A stretch of 47,881 bases of DNA from Acidobacteriota bacterium (GTDB lineage Bacteria; Actinomycetota; Acidimicrobiia; Acidimicrobiales; Microtrichaceae): contig QEUP01000024.1 in the NCBI GenBank assembly GCA_003577145.1, positions 1 through 47,881 on the forward strand. The letters run 5' to 3'. The notes below the pieces were generated by a model. It was not told where the DNA came from, made no database searches, and saw only the letters and a program-made list of their open reading frames with translations. Shown piece after piece: positions 9,478-17,740 of the stretch (positions are counted from its first letter, which is position 1; every line of letters starts with the position of its first letter). Both the position numbers and the translations under genes were made by a program.

Positions 9478-10008
9478 CTAGTGCGGCGACGCACCGCCCG
9501 GCCCTTCTTGGCAGCGATTCCCGCGTATAGAGGGGGTAATGCTGCCAAGAAGGCGAGGAGCCGATGGTCGCGGGGTAGCGCAATCGGTGCAGGCGCCGAG
9601 GATGTCGAGCCGATGGTGGTCGACGACGAAGCCGTGGCGTTCGGCGACCGACGCCAGCTCGCGCTCGAGGGTCCCTTCGAGCCGGGAGGGCACCGTGAAG
9701 TCGATCACTGCGCCGCAGGAGGAGCACACGAGGTGATGGTGATGCCCGGTGAGGTGCTCGGCCAGCTCGAACCGAGCGTGATCATCGGCGGTGACCACCC
9801 GATGGACTACCCCGGCTTTCTCCAGCTCCGACAGGTTTCTGTAGACCGAGCTCTGTGCCAGCGTGCGACCCTGGGCGAGGATCTCGGGCAGGGTGAGCGG
9901 CATGCTTGCCGAAATCAGGACGTCGACGAGCGAACGCCGCGTCTCGGTATAGCGCTGCCCCCTCAGCTCGAGCCGTTCGGCCACCTCGTCGTGGACATGG
10001 TCGTCCAT
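9478..10008 (-). CDS. Fur-family metal-dependent regulator with repeat-derived C-terminus
   Basis: This 176-residue protein has a winged-helix DNA-binding half (SSVYRNLSELEKAGVVHRV) and a metal/dimer half with HHHH, CSSC and CTDC, the two CxxC pairs being the structural zinc site. It could be a zinc (Zur), iron or peroxide sensor, and sequence alone does not decide. Family members usually end shortly after the second CxxC. Here about 29 residues follow, and part of them (LLGSITPSIRGNRCQE) is encoded by a 47-bp palindromic repeat element (9505-9551). ATG at 10008 is preferred over 10017. The gene is divergent from the enoyl-CoA hydratase gene, which it might regulate together with itself, though no operator is evident. 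Confidence 0.88.
   Translation of the reverse strand: MDDHVHDEVAERLELRGQRYTETRRSLVDVLISASMPLTLPEILAQGRTLAQSSVYRNLSELEKAGVVHRVVTADDHARFELAEHLTGHHHHLVCSSCGAVIDFTVPSRLEGTLERELASVAERHGFVVDHHRLDILGACTDCATPRPSAPRLLGSITPSIRGNRCQEGPGGASPH
9505..9551. repeat. 47-bp palindromic element, copy 1 (inside Fur-family gene)
   Basis: Perfect 11-bp arms TTCTTGGCAGC and GCTGCCAAGAA flank a 25-nt centre. It matches the copy at 45126-45172 at 44 of 47 positions. All three differences fall in the centre; the arms and the gagggggtaat part of the centre are identical. It lies within the 3' end of the Fur-family coding region. It has no U-tract of its own, so it is not a classical terminator. Confidence 0.93.
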
Positions 10009-10070
10009 TGCGGGCATGGTACCGGTCTGGATTGACGCGAAGACCGGTGCGGTGGAAGGGTGCGGGGTTG

Positions 10071-10922
10071 ATGGCTGAGGCAGCCCCCGAATCGCGGGCG
10101 TCTTCTGTCGGATCCGGGGAACCCGGACTCGTCAGGCTCGATCACAGGGATGACGGCGTTGCAGTCATCACGCTCGACAACGGCAAGGTGAACGCGCTCT
10201 CTGTGCAGCTCCTCATGCAGCTGCACGCGGTGGCCCTCTATCTCCACGAGAACCCTCCGGGGGCAGTGGTGCTGACCGGCGGCGATCGACTGTTCGCCGC
10301 CGGTGCCGACGTCAGCCAGTTCGCCAAGCACGATGGGGGGCCCTTCGAGATCGCCCCTCAGGAGAGGGTGGCCGAGATCGGTGGCGCCTTCCTGCGAGCC
10401 CTGAACTGCGTGGCCGAGATCCCTCGCCCGACGATCGCGTCGATCTCGGGCTTCGCGCTCGGTGGTGGCTGCGAGCTGGCCCTTGCCTGCGACTTCCGGA
10501 TCGCGTCCACCAGAGCCCGGCTGGGACAGCCCGAGATCCTGCTCGGGATCATCCCCGGGGGTGGGGGGACCCAGCGCCTGTCCCGGCTGATCGGCCCCGC
10601 GCGAGCCAAGGATCTGGTGTTCAGCGGGCGCCAGGTTGACGCCGGCGAGGCACTGGCCATGGGCCTGGTCGACGAGGTGGTCGAGCCGGCCGACCTCGAG
10701 GAGAGGACCTTCGCCCGAGCCGCGGAGCTGGCGGCAGGGCCCAGCAGGGCCATCGGGCTGGCCAAAGAGGCCATCGACCGGGGTCTTGACTCGACGTTGC
10801 AGGAGGGGCTGCTCATAGAACAGCAGCTCTTCGTAGACGTGTTCGGCACCGACGACGCCTCGATCGGCGTTCGCACCTTCCTCGAGCACGGGCCGGGTGA
10901 GGCCGAGTTCACCGGGAGGTGA
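10071..10922 (+). CDS. Enoyl-CoA hydratase/isomerase (crotonase) family
   Basis: This 283-residue crotonase-fold enzyme has the oxyanion-hole and CoA region AAGADVSQF and both glutamates expected of a true enoyl-CoA hydratase: one in GGGCELALACDF and one in GQPEILLGIIPGGGGTQRL. It therefore probably hydrates 2-trans-enoyl-CoA in fatty-acid beta-oxidation or a related acyl-CoA pathway. About 20 N-terminal residues are extra relative to the core. ATG at 10071 follows a purine-rich GGAAGGG stretch; the frame is open further upstream without homology. It stands alone, divergent from the Fur-family regulator and 60 nt ahead of the maltokinase-like gene. Confidence 0.92.
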   Translation: MAEAAPESRASSVGSGEPGLVRLDHRDDGVAVITLDNGKVNALSVQLLMQLHAVALYLHENPPGAVVLTGGDRLFAAGADVSQFAKHDGGPFEIAPQERVAEIGGAFLRALNCVAEIPRPTIASISGFALGGGCELALACDFRIASTRARLGQPEILLGIIPGGGGTQRLSRLIGPARAKDLVFSGRQVDAGEALAMGLVDEVVEPADLEERTFARAAELAAGPSRAIGLAKEAIDRGLDSTLQEGLLIEQQLFVDVFGTDDASIGVRTFLEHGPGEAEFTGR

Positions 10923-10982
10923 GGGACACTCGACCGTTCACCTCGCCGGTTGACCGAGGCCGGGACGGGCGGATGGTAGACA

Positions 10983-12332
10983 GTGAGGATCGACGCGACC
11001 TCCCTGACCGGTCCTCTCGACGCCCTGCTAGGTCCACACCTGCAGCGACAGAGGTGGTACGGAGCGACCGACCGGTTGCTCCGGTCGGCTGAGGTCAGCC
11101 GTATCGACGTCTGGCGCGAGGAATGGCCGGTGCTGGCCTGGGCTCTCGTGGATGTCGGCTACGAAGGCGGGGCCGGTGCCCGCTATCAGTTGTTCATCGG
11201 CGCCCGCCTGCGCGAGGCTGACCGCATTCCGCTCCCGGGTCGCGACGAGGCCGTCCTCGGCGAGTTCGACACCGACGACGGTCCGGCCCTCCTGTTCGAC
11301 GCTCTCGCCGACCCCGAGTTGGCGGCCACGGTCGCGCGACGCATCCTGTCCGGCTTCGAGGTCAACCGGGTGCGGCTCATCGACACCGACGACGAGGCGA
11401 GCACATCGGTCGTGCTCGACGAGGCTCGTCTCCTGAAGGTCTTCCGGCGGGTGCGCAGCGGCCCGAACCCCGACATAGAGATGACCGAGGCGCTGTCCCG
11501 AGTCGGATTCCCCCATGTCGTGGTCCCCCGTGCCCGCTGGAACAGCGAGGGAATCGACTTGGCGGTGGTACGTGACCTCCCCGCCGCCGGGGAGCCCGGG
11601 GATCTCCTCGCGAGAGCATCTGTCGAGGATCTGCTCCGCAGCCGACGGCAACCGGCCGACGCCGGCCAGGACTTCGCGAGAGAGGCACGCCGGTTGGGTC
11701 AGTTGACGGGTGCCATGCACGTCGCGTCCGCCCAGGCCTTCGGCGTGGAGTCTGCCGATGCCGATGCCTGGGCAGACGCGATGGTCCAGCGGTTGAAGCT
11801 GATCTCTTCCGACGCGCTCGATCTGCAGCGCATCGAAGCCGCTTACGAGCGCTTCCGTGTCGCCGAGGACCTGGGCGTGTCCGTCCGCGTCCACGGCGAC
11901 TACCGGCTGGCCAGAACATTGCGATCGGCGGGCGACTGGTACGTCTTCGATTTCGAGGGAGAGCGCGGTCGTCCGTCGGAGGGAAGGCTGCGTCGCTGGT
12001 CACCCCTACGAGATGTCGCGGCGATGATCCGATCCTTCAACTCGGTGACCGAGGCGGTGCTGAGCGATCTGTCCGAGCCGGAAGGCACGGAATTGGAGGT
12101 TCTGACTGAGGCGTGGCTGGAGCGCAACACCCGGGCGTTGGTCGAGGGCTACGTCTGCGTCGACGGGGTGCGGGCGCTGCTGCCGACCGGCCCGGGAAGC
12201 CAGGACGCGTTGCTGACGGTGCACGAGCTCGACACGGCGGTCTTCGACCTCGGCTACGAGTTGGCCTGCCGGCCCCAGAGCGTCGACATCCCGCTCGAAG
12301 CCGTGAACCGGTTGCTCGGGCCCGCGACCTGA
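10983..12332 (+). CDS. Maltokinase-like aminoglycoside-phosphotransferase-fold protein
   Basis: This 449-residue protein has the layout of actinobacterial maltokinase. The N-terminal cap starts QRWYGATDR. A kinase core follows with LLKVFRRVRSGPNPDIEMTEAL (nucleotide-binding Lys and Glu), the catalytic VHGDYRLART, and the metal-binding DFEGERGRPS followed by SPLRDVAAMIRSF. Maltokinase makes maltose 1-phosphate for GlgE alpha-glucan synthesis. Here the catalytic loop reads HGDYRLA where I would expect HGDLHLGQ, and no treS, glgE or glgB gene is adjacent, so the sugar substrate is uncertain. GTG at 10983 starts at the family N-terminus. Confidence 0.75.
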   Translation: MRIDATSLTGPLDALLGPHLQRQRWYGATDRLLRSAEVSRIDVWREEWPVLAWALVDVGYEGGAGARYQLFIGARLREADRIPLPGRDEAVLGEFDTDDGPALLFDALADPELAATVARRILSGFEVNRVRLIDTDDEASTSVVLDEARLLKVFRRVRSGPNPDIEMTEALSRVGFPHVVVPRARWNSEGIDLAVVRDLPAAGEPGDLLARASVEDLLRSRRQPADAGQDFAREARRLGQLTGAMHVASAQAFGVESADADAWADAMVQRLKLISSDALDLQRIEAAYERFRVAEDLGVSVRVHGDYRLARTLRSAGDWYVFDFEGERGRPSEGRLRRWSPLRDVAAMIRSFNSVTEAVLSDLSEPEGTELEVLTEAWLERNTRALVEGYVCVDGVRALLPTGPGSQDALLTVHELDTAVFDLGYELACRPQSVDIPLEAVNRLLGPAT

Positions 12333-12338
12333 CGCACG

Positions 12339-13232
12339 GTGTCGAGCGACCGGTCGGTATCGTCGGAAGCCGTGGAACCCACCCCCCCACAGACCTGCTA
12401 CCGCCACCCTCAGCGACGTGCGGGCGTGACCTGCCAGCGCTGCGAGCGCGCCATCTGTCCTGACTGCATGATCCAGGCCTCGGTCGGCTTCCAGTGCCCG
12501 GAGTGCGCACGCTCCGGTGCTCAGCGCGTGTACCGCGCGTCCGACCTGGTGACCAAGCCCTATGTCACCTGGATCCTCGTGGCCCTCAACATCGCCGCCT
12601 ACGTGGCGTTCGTCCTCGCCGGTGGCCTCGACCAGGATCCGCTGAGCTATTGCGGCGACGAGTTCTCGATCTGTGGCCCCGCCGTCAAGGACGGCCAGTG
12701 GTGGCGCCTTCTCAGCGGTGCCTTCCTCCACGCCGGCGTCCTTCACATCTCCATGAACATGCTCTTGCTCTACATCCTCGGCCGAGGCCTCGAACCGCTG
12801 CTGGGGCACCTGCGCTTCGGCGTGCTCTACGGCGCCTCCCTGATCGGGGGCTCCGCCGGCGTGATGCTGCTCAGTCCCGACCAGCCGACCGTCGGTGCCT
12901 CCGGGGCGGTCTTCGGCCTGATCGGCGCCTTGGTCGTGCTGTACCTGGTGCGGGGGATGAGCCTGTCCGATGCGCTGCTCAGCACCGAGATCGGCGTGCT
13001 GCTGATACTCAACATCGTCATAACCCTCGTCGTGCCGGGGATATCCAAAGGCGGCCATCTGGGTGGACTCATCGCCGGAGCTGTCGCGGGCTGGATCCTC
13101 TTCTGGGTCGACCAGCGTTACGACAACCGCGCGCTGTCGGTTGCCCTCGCCTGCGCCTTCGCCGGTGGCCTGTTCGTCTTCGCCTTGCTGCTGGCTCAAG
13201 ACGCCGCGACGGTGCCGAGCCGGTTTCTCTAG
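12339..13232 (+). CDS. Rhomboid intramembrane serine protease with N-terminal zinc finger
   Basis: This 297-residue protein has about 6-7 membrane helices. The Ser-His dyad is visible: Ser188 in VGASGAVFG and His240 in GGHLGGLIAG, with HISMNM on the earlier helix supplying the oxyanion site. Residues 20-56 form a B-box-like zinc finger (CYRHPQRRAGVTCQRCERAICPDC then CPEC), a common cytosolic cap in actinobacterial rhomboids. It would cleave transmembrane substrates, which are unknown. It starts 6 nt after the maltokinase-like stop, so it is likely in that operon. GTG at 12372 is an alternative start. Confidence 0.92.
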   Translation: MSSDRSVSSEAVEPTPPQTCYRHPQRRAGVTCQRCERAICPDCMIQASVGFQCPECARSGAQRVYRASDLVTKPYVTWILVALNIAAYVAFVLAGGLDQDPLSYCGDEFSICGPAVKDGQWWRLLSGAFLHAGVLHISMNMLLLYILGRGLEPLLGHLRFGVLYGASLIGGSAGVMLLSPDQPTVGASGAVFGLIGALVVLYLVRGMSLSDALLSTEIGVLLILNIVITLVVPGISKGGHLGGLIAGAVAGWILFWVDQRYDNRALSVALACAFAGGLFVFALLLAQDAATVPSRFL

Positions 13233-13260
13233 GGTCATCACCCTGGGGCAGGCTGGCGGC

Positions 13261-14166
13261 ATGGAGGAGACCGCCGAACTGGCCGAGGCGGTGGCGCACG
13301 TCGGGCGGCGAGTTCGTGACGCGGTCCGTTCCGTCACCCTGGACGGGGACCACGACGTGGTTCGCCGGGCTGGTGGGGACGACGTGTACGGACTCGACGC
13401 CCGTGCCGAGCAGTCCCTCTTCGAGGGTTTGGACCTCCTCGTCGGAAAGCGATGGCCGGGACGACTGGTGATCGAAGGACACGACGACCCGCTGGCGGTG
13501 GGTTCGGGCGACGGTCCCTGGGTCTACCTGGTCGATCCCGTCGACGGGACCAGACCGCTGCTGGCCGGCAAGCGCAGCGCCTGGGTGCTCATCGGTGCCG
13601 GGAGGGGGGTACGTACCCTGGAGGACCTCGAAGTGGGGGCCGCGGTCGAGATCTCGACCGGCCGCCACGCCTTGAGCCTGGTGGCCCGAGCAGACCGGTA
13701 CGGGTACCTGGAGGCCGAGGACGACGATCTGGTGGCGGGCGCGTCGCCGACGAGGGTGCAGATGCGCCCGCGCGCCGACGCGTCCCTGGATCGCAGCTTC
13801 GTCACCGTGGTTCGTCTCCTGCCCGGCGGCCACGGCCCTATCGGGCACTGGGCCGACAGCCATCTCGAGGACCTGGAGGTGTATGACGACCTCTATCCCT
13901 GCACCGGCGGGCAGATGATGGGTCTGGCCACAGGTTCGGACGCGGCGGTGTTCGACCCCCGACCGCTCTTTCATGCTGGGAGTCTCTCGGTTCACCCCTA
14001 TGACATGGCCGCACTGGTCGTGGCTCGCGCTGCCGGAGTCGTGATCGAGGCTCTCCCACCCGGTCCCCTCGACTTCCCGATCGACACGACCACACCGGTC
14101 GCCTGGGCGGGCTACGCCAACGAGTCCATCGCCGACCGCCTCCGCCCCGCCATGCATGATCTGTGA
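13261..14166 (+). CDS. Inositol-monophosphatase-like protein
   Basis: This 301-residue protein is related to the inositol monophosphatase / FBPase fold. The metal-binding motif DPVDGTRP is clear, with an upstream acidic helix (RAEQSLFEGL) and a C-terminal PYDMAALVVARAAGVVIE in place of the usual WD-x-AAG-x-LV/I-x-EAGG. The degenerate last motif makes the substrate uncertain and leaves open reduced activity. ATG at 13261 begins the fold. The stop codon lies inside the left arm of a 44-bp hairpin element shared with the ferredoxin gene. The unknown gene on the other strand converges here, and its stop lies in the right arm of the same element. Confidence 0.75.
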   Translation: MEETAELAEAVAHVGRRVRDAVRSVTLDGDHDVVRRAGGDDVYGLDARAEQSLFEGLDLLVGKRWPGRLVIEGHDDPLAVGSGDGPWVYLVDPVDGTRPLLAGKRSAWVLIGAGRGVRTLEDLEVGAAVEISTGRHALSLVARADRYGYLEAEDDDLVAGASPTRVQMRPRADASLDRSFVTVVRLLPGGHGPIGHWADSHLEDLEVYDDLYPCTGGQMMGLATGSDAAVFDPRPLFHAGSLSVHPYDMAALVVARAAGVVIEALPPGPLDFPIDTTTPVAWAGYANESIADRLRPAMHDL

Positions 14167-14207
14167 ACCGAAAAGGCCCCTATAGGGGCCACGCGCGTTC
14201 ACAAATC
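14158..14207. repeat. Stop-codon hairpin element, copy 1
   Basis: The 44 bp at 14162-14205 are identical to 36838-36881. The outer arms TGTGAAC/GTTCACA contain TGA on both strands: the plus-strand stop of the inositol-monophosphatase-like gene (14164-14166) and the minus-strand stop of the converging gene (14199-14201). The inner palindrome GGCCCCTATAGGGGCC is followed on the minus strand by TTTT, so it can act as an intrinsic terminator for the minus-strand gene. Confidence 0.93.
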
Positions 14208-14918
14208 GAGTGGGGAATCGCTGTAGCCGCTCAGCCACCACGCACTCACCTGGGATACGAGGACGCGGATCAGACCGATCCTGGTCCAGCCCTGCCCGGG
14301 AACGAGGACCTCTGCGGCTTTGAGCGTGAGCACGTCGGTCGAGGGTGGTTCGCCTCCGGGATCGGCCAAGGCATCGAGATCGAGGTGCACAGACCTGGCG
14401 GGTCCGTCACCAATCCCACCGCTGTCGGTGATGGTGCCGGGAAGACCCTTGGCACCGTTTCGGCTGGTTGCTTCATCGGGTTGCTCGCCGATCAGCCGGT
14501 TCGCGCCGTTGCTTCCGGAGCCGTTGCCGCATGCAGCGCGGTCGGCGAGCCGACGGCGGGCGAGCCTCCGGCGCAGCCGACCCTGCTGGAACGGGCCACG
14601 TTTGAACAGCGCCAGCAACTCCTCGCGCAGGTCATCGATCTGTCCTTGATCGACCTCCGCTCCGGTGACGAAGTAGTCGGCCCCCCGGATCAGTTCCTCC
14701 AGCACGCGGTCGACGTGCCCGGCGAACTCGTCGTCGGTCACCAGCCGACCCCTGACCACGAAACCGCCGGCTATGACCGCCAGCGGGATGTCGAGGGCCA
14801 GCGGATCACCGTCGAGCGCGACGAGGAGGGCTTCTAGGGCGTTGTCGCCCCCGGTCCTCAGCGGCCACTCGGTGGTCGCCGCGGGCCGCGAAGTACTGCT
14901 ATCCCCAGCTGTCCACAT
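14199..14918 (-). CDS. Hypothetical protein
   Basis: This is a protein of about 239 residues that I do not recognise. Residues ~25-60 (ALEALLVALDGDPLALDIPLAVIAGGFVVRGRLVTDDEF) look like a small beta-barrel or strand-rich module. A helical acidic segment and a basic Arg-rich patch (GRLRRRLARRRLADR) follow, then a Gly/Ser-rich linker, and a C-terminal strand-rich part ending VSAWWLSGYS. There is no signal peptide or membrane helix. ATG at 14918 has GAGG 5 nt upstream; ATG at 14972 in frame is possible. The methyltransferase gene lies upstream on the same strand with a gap of about 120 nt. It ends within the hairpin element. Confidence 0.6.
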   Translation of the reverse strand: MWTAGDSSTSRPAATTEWPLRTGGDNALEALLVALDGDPLALDIPLAVIAGGFVVRGRLVTDDEFAGHVDRVLEELIRGADYFVTGAEVDQGQIDDLREELLALFKRGPFQQGRLRRRLARRRLADRAACGNGSGSNGANRLIGEQPDEATSRNGAKGLPGTITDSGGIGDGPARSVHLDLDALADPGGEPPSTDVLTLKAAEVLVPGQGWTRIGLIRVLVSQVSAWWLSGYSDSPLDL

Positions 14919-15036
14919 GCCTTCCTCGAGTTCTCTGCACGAGGTCCAACGCGAATCCTGCGATTCTTGCACGGCTGGGCGGGGAGCGCGTGCGGCGAGC
15001 GCTCTGAGCGCGGGCCAGACCTGTCTCTGCGGTCTT

Positions 15037-15804
15037 TCAGGGGAGCCTGTAGAGCGACACGTTGTCGGCCGACTTGTCGGTGAAGGGCTGGCGCCGCCAT
15101 CCTCCCCAGCGACCGACCAGCTCGAGTCCCGCGGCGGCGGCCAGGGCGTCGAGCTGATCCGGGTACAGGTAGCGGAGCCGCCAGGGCCTCACACGGACGC
15201 CGCCATCGATCAGCTCGATGTGCTCGCCTACTACGGTCTGGCCGGCCGGCTCCACTTCGGTGGCCGCCAGCACGATCTGATCCCCGCCGAGCCGCGTGGG
15301 CGTCGTCCGGCGCTGCGACGGCATCCGCGCAGCGGGGACGAACATCTCGCTCACGAAGCTACCGCCCGGTTCCAGGCGCGCGGCGACGTTCAGGAGGCAA
15401 CGCTGCTGGGCGGCCTCCGAGGGCAGGTTGACGAGGGTGTTGTAGGCGGCAAGCACAACCCTGGCGGGTGGGCCGCGACGGATGACCGGGTCGGCCATGT
15501 CGGCGATCTGAACGGGGATCGCGGCCCCCCCGCGCTTGGCCCGCAGCAGCTCCACCATCTCGGTGGAGGCGTCGATACCGGCCACGCTGAGGCCGCGCTC
15601 CGACAGGGGCAGCGCCAGTCGGCCGGTTCCGATACCGAGCTCGAGGACCAGCCCGAGTCCCGGCCCTTCCTCGGCCAGGCCGGCGACGAACTCGACGGTG
15701 GCGTCGATGTCGGAGACGTCGCCGTACCAGCGGTCGTAGACATCTGCGAAGTTGCGCCCGTAGGCGGCCGGGTCGTATTCGGGGTCCGGGGACGAGGTTT
15801 GCAT
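15037..15804 (-). CDS. SAM-dependent methyltransferase
   Basis: This 255-residue class I methyltransferase has motif I VLELGIGTGRLALPL, the acidic residue at the end of strand 2 in VAGIDASTEM, a third-strand region PVQIADMADP, and LAAYNTLVNLPSEAAQQRCL as motif IV/post-IV. The N-terminal YGRNFADVYDRWYGD is typical of small-molecule methyltransferases of the UbiE/Methyltransf_25 type. The substrate cannot be inferred. ATG at 15804 lies only 9 nt from the TTAA target duplication of the MITE-like element, so the element forms the promoter-proximal region. Translation may start on a short leader reading out of that element. Confidence 0.85.
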   Translation of the reverse strand: MQTSSPDPEYDPAAYGRNFADVYDRWYGDVSDIDATVEFVAGLAEEGPGLGLVLELGIGTGRLALPLSERGLSVAGIDASTEMVELLRAKRGGAAIPVQIADMADPVIRRGPPARVVLAAYNTLVNLPSEAAQQRCLLNVAARLEPGGSFVSEMFVPAARMPSQRRTTPTRLGGDQIVLAATEVEPAGQTVVGEHIELIDGGVRVRPWRLRYLYPDQLDALAAAAGLELVGRWGGWRRQPFTDKSADNVSLYRLP

Positions 15805-15813
15805 GTGTCGCGG

Positions 15814-16028
15814 TTAACCCTGATTGTTCACGGTGAGGGCCCGAGCCCCGCCAGACCCCGACAGCACAAGCGTTCTTGGACGGCGTGACGCTCGAGAGCA
15901 CTCACCTCCGAGGTGCTCCGAGCCGTTGGCATCTCGTGTGTTGCCCAATTTGGATCCTCCAAGGCCGAGAGGGTTGTCACCGACCTGCTGCGAGTTGCTC
16001 GTGCGAGCTCGTGAATGATCAGGGTTAA
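15814..16028. mobile_element. MITE-like element copy A with TTAA duplication
   Basis: The element itself is 15818-16024 (207 bp), flanked on both sides by TTAA (15814-15817 and 16025-16028). The ends are inverted repeats: CCCTGATTGTTCACG on the left, and CGTGAATGATCAGGG on the right, which reads CCCTGATCATTCACG in complement (13 of 15 match). Inner parts match copy B at 30736-30944, notably CACGGTGAGG, TCGAGAGC-CTCACCT, ATCTCGTGTGT and GCTCGTGCGAGC. There is no transposase gene. It sits between divergent genes. Confidence 0.9.
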
Positions 16029-16092
16029 CGGGAGCCGAGGCCAATAGATTGGGTCCCCACATCGTTGCTGCGGTCACGGGAAGGGGCAACCG

Positions 16093-17070
16093 GTGGAGCA
16101 CGGTTCTGAGCGCCGGGGGAACGCCACCGGCTGGGCCGCGCCCGACAGCGGCGCATCCCAACCCGTGGTGGCGGATCCGGCCCACCCCGGTGTGTCGTCA
16201 CCCGAAGCCCCCGTTTCGAGTCGACGCCGACATTCCGCGCGGGTGCTGCAGCGGCTCCAGCCCATGACCCTGGCGGACATCCTCGACGGAGCCTTCGCCG
16301 TCCTGAAGACCCGCCCCCGTATCGTCCTCGGCCTGTCGGCCATGATCGTGCTCCCGCTCCAACTGGTGGTGTCGCTGGCTGCATACCAGGCCGATCCGTA
16401 CGTGTCGTCGGGGTCGATGGCCAACGTGTTCACCGACCCGACGGTCCTCAGCACCACGACCAGCAGCGCCTTCGATCCGCTCGAGCTGTTGGTCCCCTAC
16501 CTCCTGCCCGCGTTGGCGCTGCCGTTGGTCGGGGTTGGCGTCAGCTACCTCGTGATCTCGCTCTACATGGGCAGGGACCCGACGTTCGCAGAGGTCGCCA
16601 GGGTCGTCCTGAGGCGCAGCTGGGTGATCCTGGTGGTGTTCCCGTTCCGCTTCGCCGTAGAAGCGGTGAGTCTGTTGATCTTCGTGCTGCCGCTGCTGGC
16701 GGTCATGACCCTGTGCGTGGCCATCGCACCGGTCGTCGGGGTGGAGGGAGCCGGTCCCGTCGTCGCGGTCAGGCGTTCCATGAGGCTCGCCGCGCGACGT
16801 TTCTGGCCGGCGCTGGGGCTCATCGTCCTGGGCGCGATCGTCACCTTCCTCACGCAGTTCGCGATCGAGACCGTCCCGGGCTCGCTCTCGTTCGTGCTGC
16901 CCGGCGACTGGGTTTGGGTCGGGTTGTCCGCAACAGCAGCGGTCTCGGCACTGGTCCTGTTCCCGATCACGGCTGCCATGGCCACGCTGCTGTACCTGGA
17001 CATGCGGGTACGCACCGAGGGGCTCGACATCGAGCTAGAGGCGATCGAGCGCTTCGATGCCGCGGTCTGA
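16093..17070 (+). CDS. Polytopic membrane protein, first gene of MoxR-type cluster
   Basis: This 325-residue protein has a polar ~55-residue N-terminus and then about 6 membrane helices. The start of the membrane region, PMTLADILDGAFAVLKTRPRIVLGLSAM, is characteristic of actinobacterial membrane proteins related to the glycerophosphodiester-phosphodiesterase membrane domain family. A conserved-looking turn ALPLVGVGVSYLVISLYMGRDPTFAEV follows. No enzymatic domain is present. GTG at 16093 has GGGAAGGGG about 6 nt upstream. The DUF4129 gene starts 14 nt before this gene's stop, so the two are translationally coupled. In the mycobacterial moxR2 locus a membrane protein occupies the equivalent place. 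Confidence 0.75.
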   Translation: MEHGSERRGNATGWAAPDSGASQPVVADPAHPGVSSPEAPVSSRRRHSARVLQRLQPMTLADILDGAFAVLKTRPRIVLGLSAMIVLPLQLVVSLAAYQADPYVSSGSMANVFTDPTVLSTTTSSAFDPLELLVPYLLPALALPLVGVGVSYLVISLYMGRDPTFAEVARVVLRRSWVILVVFPFRFAVEAVSLLIFVLPLLAVMTLCVAIAPVVGVEGAGPVVAVRRSMRLAARRFWPALGLIVLGAIVTFLTQFAIETVPGSLSFVLPGDWVWVGLSATAAVSALVLFPITAAMATLLYLDMRVRTEGLDIELEAIERFDAAV

Positions 17071-17740
17071 GACCACGCACGGTCTGGTCCTCGCCGGCCT
17101 GGTTGCGGTGCGGATGGGTGTGCCCGCTGCCGAGCCCGCGCCAGATGAGATCAAGGACAAGGCAGCCGAGATCGTCTCGAGCTACAGCGACGAGAACATC
17201 CTCGATCGTGTCCTCGGGTGGATCGGCGACCAGCTCGAGAAGCTGCTCCCCGACAGCCTCTCACCCGGATCCGGTCTCGGTGGTTCGGTGTTCACCGTCT
17301 TCGCCTGGGTCGTGATCATCGCGGTGATCGGTGTGGTGGCATACCTCGTCTACCGCTTCGCGACCAACCGCTCCCCCCGACCCGAGCCGGCCGGTCCCGA
17401 GCTGGATGTGAGCACCCTTGCCGGCCGTGCGCCCGCGGATTGGCGGTCAGCCGCCGAGGAGTGCGAACGGGAGGGTCGCTTCAAGGAGGCGCTGCTCTGC
17501 CGTTACCGCGCCCTGGTCGGGGAGCTGGTCGACGCGTCCCTCATCCCCGACATCCCGGGACGGACACCCGGGGAGTACCGGCTCGACCTGGCCGAGGCCC
17601 TGCCGCCGGGCGCAGACGAATTCGGCGAGGCTACCGACCTCTTCGAACTGGCCTGGTACGCAGATCGGCCGACCGGTCCCGCTGAGAGCAGTCGCTTCCA
17701 GCAGCTGTCCGACCAGGTCGTGCTGGAGGCGAGACGATGA
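17057..17740 (+). CDS. DUF4129 domain membrane protein
   Basis: This 227-residue protein has an N-terminal hydrophobic segment (signal or membrane anchor), an extracytoplasmic region (SSYSDENILDRVLGWIGDQLEKLL), one clear membrane helix (VFAWVVIIAVIGVVAYLVYRF) and a C-terminal cytoplasmic DUF4129 domain with the typical FKEALLCRYRALVGELVDASLIPDIPGRTPGEYR. The domain's function is unknown, but it recurs beside MoxR ATPases, DUF58 proteins and transglutaminase-like proteins. It overlaps the gene before it by 14 nt and the next by 4 nt (ATGA), so it is probably expressed at a fixed ratio with them. Confidence 0.85.
   Translation: MPRSETTHGLVLAGLVAVRMGVPAAEPAPDEIKDKAAEIVSSYSDENILDRVLGWIGDQLEKLLPDSLSPGSGLGGSVFTVFAWVVIIAVIGVVAYLVYRFATNRSPRPEPAGPELDVSTLAGRAPADWRSAAEECEREGRFKEALLCRYRALVGELVDASLIPDIPGRTPGEYRLDLAEALPPGADEFGEATDLFELAWYADRPTGPAESSRFQQLSDQVVLEARR

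Noticed and set aside
15824-16018. 64-residue open frame inside MITE copy A, and a similar one in copy B (30751-30948)
   Set aside because: The two frames share only short stretches, are basic/Ser-rich, lack ribosome-binding sites and show no transposase motif. They are most likely incidental.
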